From: CAJLIR01 sp964408085
Lineage (GTDB): Bacteria; Bacillota_I; Bacilli_A; RF39; UBA660
Length of the DNA stretch: 64,000 nt
NCBI GenBank assembly: GCA_964408085.1
Contig: CAYOYB010000011.1
Span: 1-64,000, forward strand
Direction: 5' to 3'
The notes under the pieces are model-generated. The model made no database searches. It was not told the DNA's origin and was given only the letters and a program-made list of their open reading frames with translations. Made by a program: the position numbers and the translations under genes. Shown here one piece after another: positions 24,348 through 33,150 of the stretch. How positions within the stretch are numbered: position 1 is the stretch's first letter; every line of letters begins with the position of its first letter.

Positions 24348-25028
24348 ATGAATCAATTTTCAAGATTAGAATTATTAATAGGTTTAGATAATTTAGAAAA
24401 ACTTAAAAATACAACAGTTTTAATTATTGGACTTGGTGGTGTTGGCAGTTTTGCTCTTGAATCATTAGTTAGAAATGGTATTGGTAAAGTTATTATTGTT
24501 GATAATGATATAGTAGATATAACTAATTTAAATAGGCAGATTATGACTTTACAAAGTAATGTAGGAGAGTTTAAGACAGATGTTTGGGAAAAAAGAATTT
24601 TAGAGATAAATCCTAATTGTATAGTAAAAAAAGTTGCCAAATTTATTACTAAAGACAATATAAATGAATTATTTTGTGAAAATATTGACTATATTGTCGA
24701 TGCTTGTGATACAATAGAAGTTAAGCAAGAATTAATAAGACAGTCAAAGGTACAAAATATTAAGCTTATTTCTTCGATGGGTACAGGTAATAAAATGGAT
24801 CCAAGTCGCTTAAAGATTATGGATATAAGAAAAACCTCTTATGATCCAATTGCTAGTATTTTAAGACGCATGGTTCGTGATGAGCATATAAATGGTAAAG
24901 TTATGGTTGTGTGTAGTGATGAGTCACCAATTAAAAATAATAGTAAAATATTAGGCTCTAATTGTTTGGTTCCATCAACTGCTGGATTATTATGTTCTAG
25001 TTATATTATTAATGATATATTGAGGTGA
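24348..25028 (+). CDS. tcdA: tRNA threonylcarbamoyladenosine dehydratase (TcdA/YrvM)
   Basis: 226 residues. Catalyses ATP-dependent cyclisation of t6A37 to ct6A in tRNA. The ThiF/E1-like Rossmann domain shows VLIIGLGGVGSFALESL (~24-40), IVDNDIVDITNLNRQIM with the adenylation Asp and Arg, YIVDACDTIEVKQELI, and SSMGTGNKMDPS. The ending DPIASILRRMVRD and STAGLLCSSYIINDIL is typical. A TGTTATAAT extended -10 is at 24324-24332. It precedes rsmE and mtaB, two other RNA-modification genes. Confidence 0.93.
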   Translation: MNQFSRLELLIGLDNLEKLKNTTVLIIGLGGVGSFALESLVRNGIGKVIIVDNDIVDITNLNRQIMTLQSNVGEFKTDVWEKRILEINPNCIVKKVAKFITKDNINELFCENIDYIVDACDTIEVKQELIRQSKVQNIKLISSMGTGNKMDPSRLKIMDIRKTSYDPIASILRRMVRDEHINGKVMVVCSDESPIKNNSKILGSNCLVPSTAGLLCSSYIINDILR

Positions 25029-25032
25029 TTTT

Positions 25033-25569
25033 TTGAAACAGGAGTTATTAAAAATTATTCAAGATTTTAATGGTAATGTTTTTACATTAGGAATTATTGA
25101 TAAAGAATTGATTCACGCTATTCAAAAGAATACAAAGATTGCTCATTTTTTAATGTTAAATATTAATCAAACAGTTGAATATGAAAGGTCAGATAATTAT
25201 AAACCTACTAAACGAATTAAGATAAAAAAAATAAGAAAAAAGAATAAAAAGAAAAATATAGATTATACTTTGTGTGAAATAAGTGACTGTAAAAATCATT
25301 TTCAAACATTTATTAATGATACTATCTATTTTAATAAGAATAAAATTTTCTATTATGGAAAAACTAGTGAATATGACTTAGATGTTTTAATAAAAAAGTA
25401 TCGTCGATATAATGTTACAATTAATTTAATTAAATATCCAAATGATGATTTTATTTTAGAAATAGATACGACTAAAGCAAAAACAAATAAATTTAAAAAT
25501 CTTTTTTATCGTTTTATTGATTTTTTTATAATGCTTTTTGATTATTTAACAGAGTTTTTAATAAGTTAG
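25033..25569 (+). CDS. Basic protein of unknown function
   Basis: 178 residues from a TTG at 25033, chosen because GAGGTGA (25022-25028) is correctly spaced and no ATG is available nearby. A first helical part (~1-55) is followed by a very basic run (KRIKIKKIRKKNKKKN), then an alpha/beta region and a C-terminal hydrophobic-amphipathic segment (FYRFIDFFIMLFDYLTEFLI) that could touch the membrane. No family recognised. Tightly packed between tcdA and rsmE (4 and 7 base gaps), so it is in their operon. Confidence 0.6.
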   Translation: MKQELLKIIQDFNGNVFTLGIIDKELIHAIQKNTKIAHFLMLNINQTVEYERSDNYKPTKRIKIKKIRKKNKKKNIDYTLCEISDCKNHFQTFINDTIYFNKNKIFYYGKTSEYDLDVLIKKYRRYNVTINLIKYPNDDFILEIDTTKAKTNKFKNLFYRFIDFFIMLFDYLTEFLIS

Positions 25570-25576
25570 GTGAGTT

Positions 25577-26290
25577 ATGCAACGATATTTTGCTCAAAAG
25601 AAAAATAATAATAATTTTATATTAAATTCTGATGATTTATTTCATATAAAAACAGTTATGCGCATGATAGATGGCGATTTAGTAGAAGTTGTCTATCAGA
25701 GTAAAGTTTACATTTGTCGTTTAGAAGATGTAAATAATGCTGTTAAAGTTGTGATAGTTGAAGAATTAGAAAAAGTTAGTAAAAATGATTTAGAAATTGT
25801 TTTAGCTATACCTTTAGTTAAAGAACAAAAAATGGATTTAATATTACAAAAAAGTACTGAGCTAGGTGTTAATAAAATTGTTCCTTTTATAGCTGAACGT
25901 AGTATAATTAAACTAAAAGATGATAAAGAACAAAATAAAATTAATCGTTGGCAGAAGATTTGCAAAGAAGCAAGTGAACAATCAAAAAGGGTAGATATTC
26001 CAATTGTTACAAATATAAAAAGCTTAAAAGATTTAGTTAATTTTGAGGGGCAAAAACTTGTTTGCTCTACAAAAAAAGATGTCAACAATATAAAAATGTT
26101 TTTGCAAAAACGTACTTATTGTGATAAACTGTTATTAGTGATAGGTCCCGAGGGTGGTCTTTCAGAAAAAGAAGAAACTTATTTAGTTGAACATGATTTT
26201 CATCAAGTAACACTTGGGAATAGGATAATGCGCGTTGAAACGGTGCCATTGTTTTTACTTAGTATTATTAATTATGAATTTATGGAGTGA
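25577..26290 (+). CDS. rsmE: 16S rRNA (uracil1498-N3)-methyltransferase
   Basis: 237 residues. Methylates U1498 in the small-subunit decoding centre with SAM. N-terminal PUA-like domain (MQRYFAQKKNNNNFILNSDD, then FHIKTVMRMIDGDLVEVV) and a SPOUT (trefoil-knot) domain with LAIPLVKEQKMDLILQKSTE, LGVNKIVPF, ERSIIKL, CKEASEQSKR, LLVIGPEGGLSEKEE and VTLGNRIMRVETVPLFLLSI. All family motifs are present. RsmE and MtaB are also adjacent in B. subtilis (yqeU-yqeV). Confidence 0.95.
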   Translation: MQRYFAQKKNNNNFILNSDDLFHIKTVMRMIDGDLVEVVYQSKVYICRLEDVNNAVKVVIVEELEKVSKNDLEIVLAIPLVKEQKMDLILQKSTELGVNKIVPFIAERSIIKLKDDKEQNKINRWQKICKEASEQSKRVDIPIVTNIKSLKDLVNFEGQKLVCSTKKDVNNIKMFLQKRTYCDKLLLVIGPEGGLSEKEETYLVEHDFHQVTLGNRIMRVETVPLFLLSIINYEFME

Positions 26291-26295
26291 TGTTT

Positions 26296-27240
26296 ATGGG
26301 CAATTTTATTAATATGATAGTAAGTAATGATTCATTATTTTATGGTATTATTGTTTTTTTAATTGTTGGTGTAATTTTATTATTTATGTATTTGCATCAT
26401 AAAAAATTTATTAATTTATTGGAAGAAGAAGTTGAATTTAATAAAGTTGAAGATGAAGATAATAATGATAATTTAGAAATTATGGCTAAAGTAGAAGAAG
26501 CAAGTGCTTCACTTAAAAGAATTGAAAATCAAGAAATAGAAGAAAAGATTTCTAATATAGATGGCAAATCAGCAATTGAAAAAATATTAAATGAAGATGC
26601 GAAAGCTCCTAATACGATTGCTCTAGAAAATAAAGAGGATAATATTAATCCTAAGCTTGAAGTTAAACAACCAGAATTGATGACAAAAGAGCCAGTCAAT
26701 GAAGAACCAAAATCAGAATTGGAATTAATGTTAGAAAAGATGCAACAAGATTTAGAAGAACAAAAGGATAAGGATGCTGTAGCAATCTTTGAACAAGAAC
26801 AGGAAGAAAAATCAATTATTAGTTATAAAGAGTTATTAGAACGTAAAAATGATTTAGCTAATTCAGGCGTTTTACAAGATACAAGATTTGAGAATGAACC
26901 ATCTATTATAGAAAATACTGATAATAATTTAACTGATAATTATGTTAATTTAATAGATAATGTAAATAATACAATTAGTATTGATTCTGCTAAAGAAGAA
27001 AGTGAACGTCAATCTAAAAAATTTGTAACGACAGATTTTATTTCTCCTGTATTTGGTCGAAGAACGGCTGAATTTGATTATCCAAAAGTTCCTAATTTTA
27101 AAGATATGGTTGTTAAAAATGAAAAAAGTAATACTTATGATTTAGAAGCAACTTTAAATTTAGAACCACTTACAGAACAAATGAAAAAAGATGATGCGTT
27201 TTTAAGTGCTTTAAAAGAGTTTAGAAAAAATTTGGAATAG
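26296..27240 (+). CDS. Membrane-anchored acidic protein of unknown function
   Basis: About 315 residues; GGAG at 26283-26286 best fits the ATG at 26296, while ATG 26290 and GTG 26287 are in frame. One membrane helix (~14-35), a short basic stop-transfer (YLHHKKF), then a long acidic, coiled-coil-rich cytoplasmic-type region (E/D/N/K). The C-terminal third has a distinct conserved-looking block TTDFISPVFGRRTAEFDYPK and ends with a short helix. No enzyme motif. The layout (one anchor, coiled coil, short linear motif) recalls scaffold proteins but the role is unknown. The stop overlaps the 5' arm of a terminator. Confidence 0.6.
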   Translation: MGNFINMIVSNDSLFYGIIVFLIVGVILLFMYLHHKKFINLLEEEVEFNKVEDEDNNDNLEIMAKVEEASASLKRIENQEIEEKISNIDGKSAIEKILNEDAKAPNTIALENKEDNINPKLEVKQPELMTKEPVNEEPKSELELMLEKMQQDLEEQKDKDAVAIFEQEQEEKSIISYKELLERKNDLANSGVLQDTRFENEPSIIENTDNNLTDNYVNLIDNVNNTISIDSAKEESERQSKKFVTTDFISPVFGRRTAEFDYPKVPNFKDMVVKNEKSNTYDLEATLNLEPLTEQMKKDDAFLSALKEFRKNLE

Positions 27241-27259
27241 GCCTTAGGTCTATTTTTTT
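27236..27259 (+). terminator. Compact terminator overlapping a stop codon
   Basis: AATAGGCC (27236-27243), loop TTA, GGTCTATT (27247-27254) with one G-T pair, T run. It also abuts the mtaB ribosome-binding site (GGAGG at 27260), so it could reduce read-through into mtaB. Confidence 0.75.
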
Positions 27260-27270
27260 GGAGGTAAAAG

Positions 27271-28575
27271 ATGAATTTTTATATTTATACCCTTGGATGT
27301 AAAGTGAATACTTATGAATCTAGTGTTATGGCTGACAATTTAAAAAAATCTGGTTTTAAAGAAATAGCTAAAAGCGAATTTATTGATAAGGCTAATATAT
27401 ATATAATAAATACTTGTACTGTTACTAATACAGCTAGTAATAAGTCCTTGAAAATGATACGTCAAGCATATCGAAAAAATAGCAAAGCTTTGATAATTGT
27501 TGTTGGATGTTTATCGCAGGTTGAAAGTAATATGATTTCTAATTTACCAGGTGTTGGTATTGTATTAGGAAATAAAAATAAAAGTAAGATTGTTGATTAT
27601 ATTAAAGAGTATCAGAATAGTAAAAAACAAATTATTGATATATATGATTTAAATAAAGTTAATTTTGAATGTATGAAATTAGATAATGTTAATCAAACGA
27701 GAGCATTTGTTAAAATTCAAGATGGCTGTAATAATTTTTGTGCATATTGTATAATTCCATATACTAGAGGTGATGTTCGTAGTAAAAGTCGTGAGGATGT
27801 TTTAGAAGAAATTAATGCTTTAGTATTAAGTGGTCATAAAGAGATAGTATTAACAGGTATTCATACAGGTCACTACGGTAGTGATTTAGACAATTATGAT
27901 TTTGCTGATTTGTTAAATGAAATTATTCAAATCAATGGTTTAGAGAGATTAAGAATTTCTTCAATTGAAATAACAGAATTAGATGATAAAGTTTTAAATA
28001 TTATAAAGAAAAGTAAAATTATTGTTGACCATTTACATATTCCTCTTCAATCTGGCTGTGATAAAACGCTTAGAGAAATGAATCGTAAATATGATATTAA
28101 GTATTTTAAAGATAAAGTTTCACAAATTAGAAAAATTAGACCTAATATATCTCTTACAACCGATGTTATTGTTGGATTTCCAAATGAAACAGAAGAAGAT
28201 TTTAAAATTACTTATAATAATATTAAAGAAATTAATTTTTCAAAAATCCATGTTTTCCCTTATTCAGTTAGAAAAGGTACAAAAGCAGAATTGATGTCTG
28301 GTCAAGTAGATGAGGTTATAAAAAAAGAACGAGTTAAAAAATTATTAGAGTTATCTAAAGAATTGGAAATTGATTATATGAAAAAATTTATAGGTAAAGA
28401 AATTTTATTTATTCCAGAAGTTTGTCATGATTCTTATTTAGTGGGTCATACTGGTAATTATCTTTTAATTAAGGCATTAGGTGACCAAAAATTATTAAAT
28501 ACAGATGTTCTAGGCGTCATCACAGAAATTTCTTATCCTTATTGTCTAACTTCTTTAAAGAATAAAGCTGATTAG
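27271..28575 (+). CDS. mtaB: tRNA (N6-threonylcarbamoyladenosine37-C2)-methylthiotransferase MtaB
   Basis: 434 residues, GGAGG upstream. Adds methylthio to t6A37, forming ms2t6A, using radical SAM chemistry. The N-terminal UPF0004 domain has the three cluster cysteines (LGCKVNTYES, NTCTVTN, VGCLSQ), followed by the radical-SAM CNNFCAYCIIPYTRGDVRSK (~152-171) and a C-terminal TRAM domain. The opening IYTLGCKVN marks MtaB rather than MiaB or RimO. With tcdA nearby, two enzymes that act on t6A37 are clustered here. Confidence 0.95.
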   Translation: MNFYIYTLGCKVNTYESSVMADNLKKSGFKEIAKSEFIDKANIYIINTCTVTNTASNKSLKMIRQAYRKNSKALIIVVGCLSQVESNMISNLPGVGIVLGNKNKSKIVDYIKEYQNSKKQIIDIYDLNKVNFECMKLDNVNQTRAFVKIQDGCNNFCAYCIIPYTRGDVRSKSREDVLEEINALVLSGHKEIVLTGIHTGHYGSDLDNYDFADLLNEIIQINGLERLRISSIEITELDDKVLNIIKKSKIIVDHLHIPLQSGCDKTLREMNRKYDIKYFKDKVSQIRKIRPNISLTTDVIVGFPNETEEDFKITYNNIKEINFSKIHVFPYSVRKGTKAELMSGQVDEVIKKERVKKLLELSKELEIDYMKKFIGKEILFIPEVCHDSYLVGHTGNYLLIKALGDQKLLNTDVLGVITEISYPYCLTSLKNKAD

Positions 28576-28630
28576 ATTGACTTTTAAAATTTTAAATGCT
28601 ATATTTTAAATATATGCAAATGATTTTGTT

Positions 28631-28780
28631 ATGAAGGTAGCTACATATAAATGTATGAGGGCTGATAATAAAAAAGAGAATGTGCATTTTCAAAAAATAG
28701 TTGGTTACACTATTGATGAATCAAGTCTAGATAAAAAAATTATAATTACTATAATTTTTTTTCATAATTATAGAAGGTGA
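28631..28780 (+). CDS. Possible 49-residue open frame of unknown status
   Basis: ATG at 28631 to TGA at 28778-28780, the only content seen in the 209-base gap between mtaB and recD2. The peptide begins MKVATYKCMRADNKKENVHF and ends in hydrophobic and basic residues. There is no ribosome-binding site, and the end overlaps the recD2 ribosome-binding site. It may be chance or a decayed gene. Confidence 0.2.
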   Translation: MKVATYKCMRADNKKENVHFQKIVGYTIDESSLDKKIIITIIFFHNYRR

Positions 28781-28784
28781 TTTA

Positions 28785-30986
28785 ATGCCTAATTTTATTA
28801 AGGGTAATTATAAACGAACAATTTTTTCAACTGAGAAAGGTTATGTAGTTGGCCTTTTTAAAATAAAAGAAACTAATGATAGTTTAATGGAAGATTTCGT
28901 TGGTAAAACAGTTACTTTTACTGGATTCTTTGAACAACTAAATGAAAATGAGTTATACGCTTTTTATGGTGAAGTGGTTGAGCATCCTAGGTATGGTATA
29001 CAGTATCAAGTTAAAGAATACGAACGATTAAAGCCAGCTGATAGAGATGGGATTATTGAATTTTTATCTAGCGATTTATTTACAGGCATTGGTGTTAAAA
29101 TGGCTACTAAAATTGTTGAAAAATTAGGTGAAAATACACTTGATTTAATTATTCAAGATCCAAAATGCTTATTAATGGTTAAAGGACTTAATACTCAAAA
29201 AAGACAACTTATTTACGAAACATTGATAAATTATGAAGATAGTCATAAAACGATTGTTTATTTAACGGAATTAGGCTTTTCAATGCGTGATAGTTTAGCT
29301 ATTTATAATAAATATCGAACTAATACAATAATGCAACTAGAAAATGATATTTTTAAAATAATAGATGATGTTGATGATATTTCGTTTTTAAAAGTTGATG
29401 AGATAGCTAAAGGCATGAATATTCCATCTGATGATGAAAAAAGAATTAAAGCTTGTGTTCTTTATATTATGAATAATTTAACTTTTAATAGTGGTGATAC
29501 TTATTTTTTATTAGATGAACTTTATGAAGAGTTGTTTGGATTTGTTAAATTTAAAATAGATATTGATTTGTTAAAAACTTATTTATTAGACTTAAAATAT
29601 GAAGAAAAAATTGTTATTAAAGATGAAAAATATTATTTAAAATATATGTATGATGCAGAGATTAATATATGTAAAACTTTAAAATTTTTAAATCAAAAAA
29701 TTAAGACAAAAAATAAAGATATTGGTATAAAACTTAAAGAACTGGAAAGTTTAAATAATATAACTTATGATGAAAAACAAAAGGACGCTATTATAACATC
29801 TTTAGAAAATAATATTACAATTATTACTGGTGGACCAGGAACAGGAAAAACAACAATTGTTAGAGCTATTGTCGATTTATATCAAATGTTAAATAATTAT
29901 GATAATAAAAAAATGGTTGAAAATGTTACTTTATTAGCGCCAACTGGTAGAGCTAGTAAAAGACTGAGTGAGGCAACTAGTTTTCCAGCTATGACAATTC
30001 ATCGCTTTTTAAAATGGAATAAAGATAATAATTCGTTTGGTATTAATGAATATAATAAAGACTACAGTAAATTAATAATTGTTGATGAAGTTAGTATGCT
30101 TGATATTAATATTTTTAATAGTTTATTAAAAGGTTTAACAACTGACATTAAATTGATTTTAGTTGGGGACTATAATCAATTACCTAGTGTAGGACCAGGA
30201 CAAGTTTTAAAAGATTTAATCATGAGTAATGTCTTTCCAACTATTTATTTAGAACTATTATATCGTCAAAAAGAAAATTCTTATATAAATACATTAGCTT
30301 ATGAAATAAAAGAAAATAATTTAAGTGATTTTTTAGTAACAAAAGATGATTATACGTTTTTAAATTGTTCTAGCAGTAGTATTAAAAAAAATTTACAACA
30401 TTTATGTGAACAAATTTTAAATAAAGGAATTGATCATCAAGATTTTCAAATTATGGCTCCAATGTATTATGGTGAAGCAGGTATTGATAGTTTAAATATA
30501 GAGTTACAAGCTATTTTTAATCCTCCAAGTATTTCTAAAAAGGAAATCAAAGTTGGTAATACTATTTATAGAGAAAATGACAAAGTTTTAGAGTTAATGA
30601 ATATTCCTGAAGAAAATATATATAATGGAGATATTGGTTTTATTAAAAAAATTATTGATGAACATGAAAGTGAAAGTAAAAAAACAGAAATTTATGTTGA
30701 TTTTTATGGTAATATAGTTAAATTTTTTCCAAAAGATTTTAATCAAATACGTCATGGTTATGCGATAAGTATTCATAAATCACAAGGTAGTGAATTTCCT
30801 ATTACAGTTGTTGTTTTAAGTAATTCTCATAAAAGAATGTTATATCGTAAATTAATTTATACAGCTGTAACGCGAGCTAAACGAAAATTAATTTTAATTG
30901 GTGAAGAAGAAGCTTTTAGATATGCTGTTGGTAATAATAATGAATGTGTAAGAAAAACGACATTATTAGACAATTTAGTTGTATAA
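28785..30986 (+). CDS. recD2: RecD2-type DNA helicase
   Basis: 733 residues, AGAAGGTG upstream. A 5'-3' superfamily 1B helicase working without RecBC, involved in replication-fork and mismatch repair in Gram-positives. The RecD2-specific N-terminal region (~1-330; OB-like KTVTFTGFFEQL, then helix-hairpin-helix LFTGIGVKMATKIVEKLG) precedes the motor: ITGGPGTGKTTIVRA (motif I, ~350), LLAPTGRASKRLSE (Ia), IVDEVSMLDINIF (II), LVGDYNQLPSVGPG (III), and YAISIHKSQGSEFP with YTAVTRAKRKLILIG (V-VI). Length and motifs are normal. Confidence 0.95.
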   Translation: MPNFIKGNYKRTIFSTEKGYVVGLFKIKETNDSLMEDFVGKTVTFTGFFEQLNENELYAFYGEVVEHPRYGIQYQVKEYERLKPADRDGIIEFLSSDLFTGIGVKMATKIVEKLGENTLDLIIQDPKCLLMVKGLNTQKRQLIYETLINYEDSHKTIVYLTELGFSMRDSLAIYNKYRTNTIMQLENDIFKIIDDVDDISFLKVDEIAKGMNIPSDDEKRIKACVLYIMNNLTFNSGDTYFLLDELYEELFGFVKFKIDIDLLKTYLLDLKYEEKIVIKDEKYYLKYMYDAEINICKTLKFLNQKIKTKNKDIGIKLKELESLNNITYDEKQKDAIITSLENNITIITGGPGTGKTTIVRAIVDLYQMLNNYDNKKMVENVTLLAPTGRASKRLSEATSFPAMTIHRFLKWNKDNNSFGINEYNKDYSKLIIVDEVSMLDINIFNSLLKGLTTDIKLILVGDYNQLPSVGPGQVLKDLIMSNVFPTIYLELLYRQKENSYINTLAYEIKENNLSDFLVTKDDYTFLNCSSSSIKKNLQHLCEQILNKGIDHQDFQIMAPMYYGEAGIDSLNIELQAIFNPPSISKKEIKVGNTIYRENDKVLELMNIPEENIYNGDIGFIKKIIDEHESESKKTEIYVDFYGNIVKFFPKDFNQIRHGYAISIHKSQGSEFPITVVVLSNSHKRMLYRKLIYTAVTRAKRKLILIGEEEAFRYAVGNNNECVRKTTLLDNLVV

Positions 30987-31013
30987 ATATTGCTTTTTTG
31001 GTGATGATAATAA

Positions 31014-31041
31014 TGTATATATGTTTAATTATATATACAAT
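31014..31041. repeat. Inverted repeat between recD2 and the small YrzR-like gene
   Basis: TGTATATAT and ATATATACA form a 9-bp A/T-rich stem around an eight- to ten-base loop. No T run follows, so it is not a clear terminator; it may be an operator or chance. Confidence 0.4.
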
Positions 31042-31072
31042 AATCATATTGGATTAGCTGTGAGGTGATAGT

Positions 31073-31225
31073 ATGAAACTAGGAAAAAATATAGCGCTTA
31101 TGGCAATGGGTGCTGGTGCTGTTTTAGCTTATCAAAAATATAGTAAGCCAATGATGAAAGCAGTAGATAAAACTGCAAAAAAAGCCCTAAAAAAAGCTAA
31201 CGAAAAGCTAGAAGATATGATGTAG
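31073..31225 (+). CDS. 50-residue YrzR/DUF3918-like small protein
   Basis: ATG at 31073 with GAGGTGA eight bases upstream. The N-terminal half is glycine/alanine/methionine-rich (MKLGKNIALMAMGAGAVLAY, a possible single membrane helix), and the rest is a lysine-rich amphipathic helix ending EKLEDMM. This matches the look of DUF3918/YrzR proteins, and yrzR lies beside recD2 (yrrC) in Bacillus. Function unknown. A perfect terminator begins one base after the stop. Confidence 0.7.
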   Translation: MKLGKNIALMAMGAGAVLAYQKYSKPMMKAVDKTAKKALKKANEKLEDMM

Positions 31226-31251
31226 ATAAAAACCCTTGATGGGTTTTTATT
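31226..31251 (+). terminator. Intrinsic terminator
   Basis: Perfect 10-bp stem ATAAAAACCC (31226-31235) with GGGTTTTTAT (31241-31250). Confidence 0.9.
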
Positions 31252-31310
31252 GTTTTTGTTTATTTTTTTATAAAAATATGTTAAAATTATAATAGAATCG
31301 AGGGAGTGAT

Positions 31311-31778
31311 ATGAATAATAAAAATAAAGGTTTTACATTAGTGGAATTATTAGCTGTTATTGTTATTTTAGGTCTTATTTCTTTAATTGCAGTTCCAGCT
31401 GTTTTGAATAATATAAAGACAACTAAGGAGGATTTGTATAATACGCAAATTGATCTTATTAAAGCAGGAGCTGTTGGATATGTAACTGATTCTATAGCCC
31501 ATTCAAATGTTAACCAAACAATTTCTGATATGGCTAAGAGTCATACTCCACAAACTATAACCATAAGTTTGAGTCAACTACAAGCAGCAGGGGCTATTGA
31601 AGCAGATGTTATGAATCCATTTTGTGATGGGGAAAATAAATATTTTTCACCAGAGCTTACAAAAATTGAAATAAAATATGATGGTAAAGATTTTGAATAT
31701 GATGTTTATTATGAAACAAGTGGTTTTGATAATAAGTATGAAAAATTAAAAACTAGTTGTGTAGCTAAAAGGGGATAA
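31311..31778 (+). CDS. Type IV pilin-like protein
   Basis: 155 residues, GAGGGAG upstream. Leader MNNKNKG then FTLVELLAVIVILGLISLIA with Glu5, the class III/ComGC-like prepilin signature, so it should be processed by the PilD at 19545. The globular part (~35-155) has a cysteine pair (PFCDGE and TSC) and a repeat-free alpha/beta pattern like small major or minor pilins. Ile and Val are encoded mainly by ATT and GTT, the normal usage of this genome, in contrast to the large pilin at 22942. Overlaps in organisation with the next gene (one-base gap), suggesting a pilus-related partner. Confidence 0.9.
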   Translation: MNNKNKGFTLVELLAVIVILGLISLIAVPAVLNNIKTTKEDLYNTQIDLIKAGAVGYVTDSIAHSNVNQTISDMAKSHTPQTITISLSQLQAAGAIEADVMNPFCDGENKYFSPELTKIEIKYDGKDFEYDVYYETSGFDNKYEKLKTSCVAKRG

Positions 31779-31779
31779 A

Positions 31780-32463
31780 ATGATAAATAAATTGAAACTT
31801 ATTTTAGTTGGAATAGTAGCTGTTTTAGCTGTATTAATTGTAATTAAAACTAATGGTAATACGTTAGAAGTATTTAAAGATACATCTATTAGTAATAAAA
31901 CTAGTATTGAAAAAATTATTCATTTATTAAACTATGATAAAAGTAAATTTACTTTTGATATTGTAGAAAATAGTTTAAATATAAATTATACAACTGAGTT
32001 AGTTAATTATAAAAATTTAGAAAAGAATGCTTCCATTTTATTTTATTTAGTTAAAGATTTAAGAATTATTAATTATAAAATTGGTGAGCAAATCTATTCA
32101 TTTAAATATGATAAAATTGCTTTAATTTATAATGATTTTATAGATATTAATATTGATAAAATAAATAAAAGATATGAAAATAAAAATTTCTCTAATATGT
32201 ATTTAGGTAATATTGGTGGTAAATCAGATTTGTTTGATACATCTGATTTATGTCTTGATAATGATATAGAATTATTACGTAATGATGAATTTGTTTATTA
32301 TATAACTTGTTCAGAAATTGATAGTGTTATTGTAGTTAATAATAATAAAGAATATAAATTATTAGAATCTTTAGAGGAAGGTATTGTTAATATTGAAGAT
32401 TTAATGGATACCAATTTAAAAATAAGTAAGGAAAAAGTGAATAATGAAAATATTGGTGAGTGA
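31780..32463 (+). CDS. Membrane-anchored protein, possibly DUF4825-like
   Basis: 227 residues, AGGGGAT upstream, one base after the pilin stop. One N-terminal membrane helix (~5-24), then an extracytoplasmic domain. The segment VFKDTSISNKTSIEKIIHLL followed by SLNINYTTE resembles the start of DUF4825 domains seen in Firmicutes surface proteins, a weak match made by eye. Remaining sequence is D/N/I/K-rich. Function unknown; being coupled to a pilin it may be a pilus-associated protein, by inference. Confidence 0.5.
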   Translation: MINKLKLILVGIVAVLAVLIVIKTNGNTLEVFKDTSISNKTSIEKIIHLLNYDKSKFTFDIVENSLNINYTTELVNYKNLEKNASILFYLVKDLRIINYKIGEQIYSFKYDKIALIYNDFIDINIDKINKRYENKNFSNMYLGNIGGKSDLFDTSDLCLDNDIELLRNDEFVYYITCSEIDSVIVVNNNKEYKLLESLEEGIVNIEDLMDTNLKISKEKVNNENIGE

Positions 32464-33124
32464 TTTTGATAAAACATTTTTTGATGATGATTATTTAGAG
32501 AATATAGATATTATAAATAAATTCGTGAATAGTGGTAATATGTTTATTATTGCAACTGGTAGAAGTTTTGATAAATTAAACGAAACTATTAAAAATTATC
32601 AAATTTCATATAGTTATTTAATTTGTGATGATGGTATGAATATTTATGATAATGAAAATAATAATATTTTTTCATGTAGTATTAATAAGGAAACAATGAC
32701 AGCTATTTATAAATTATTAGAAAGTGACAAAAATATTGTAGAAATTTTATTGCAAAGTAATAAAGATGAATATTCTAGTCAAATAACTTCTCTGGCTGGT
32801 AAGTTTATTGATAGAAATGTTTGTAGTTGTTTAGTAGAAAAAATAAATCAACAGTTTGATGATGCGTATGCTTATTTGAGTGAGTATTATATAAATATTA
32901 GAAATAAAAATACATCTAAAGCTAAAGCTATTGAATTTTTGATTGATAATTACGATTTAGATGCCTCTAGTATATATACAATTGGTGATGGAATCAATGA
33001 TGTTGATATGTGTAAAAATTTTAAAAGTTTTTCATTTATTGATGCTGAGCAATCTGTTAAGAATGTAAGTGAAAAAATAGTGAATAAATTTAAAGAAGCC
33101 GTAGATATTTTAAAAAATATTTAA
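32444..33124 (+). CDS. HAD-superfamily (Cof-type) hydrolase
   Basis: 226 residues, overlapping the preceding gene by 20 bases; AAGGAAAAAG upstream. Class IIB HAD phosphatase layout: motif I VSDFDKTFFDDD with both nucleophile and acid/base aspartates, motif II ATGRSFDKL, motif III Lys (NTSKAKAIEFL) and motif IV TIGDGINDVDMCKNF. The insert cap lies between ~80 and 160. Cof-type members dephosphorylate sugar phosphates, flavin or pyridoxal phosphates; substrate not predictable. Cytoplasmic. Confidence 0.9.
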   Translation: MKILVSDFDKTFFDDDYLENIDIINKFVNSGNMFIIATGRSFDKLNETIKNYQISYSYLICDDGMNIYDNENNNIFSCSINKETMTAIYKLLESDKNIVEILLQSNKDEYSSQITSLAGKFIDRNVCSCLVEKINQQFDDAYAYLSEYYINIRNKNTSKAKAIEFLIDNYDLDASSIYTIGDGINDVDMCKNFKSFSFIDAEQSVKNVSEKIVNKFKEAVDILKNI

Positions 33125-33150
33125 AATATTCAAACGACTTCTTTTTGTTT
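33092..33150 (+). terminator. Long terminator hairpin at the end of the HAD gene
   Basis: AAAGAAGCCGT (33092-33102) pairs, with one C-A mismatch, with ACGACTTCTTT (33134-33144); the A/T-rich interior can pair further. T's follow. It overlaps the ends of both converging genes. Confidence 0.6.
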
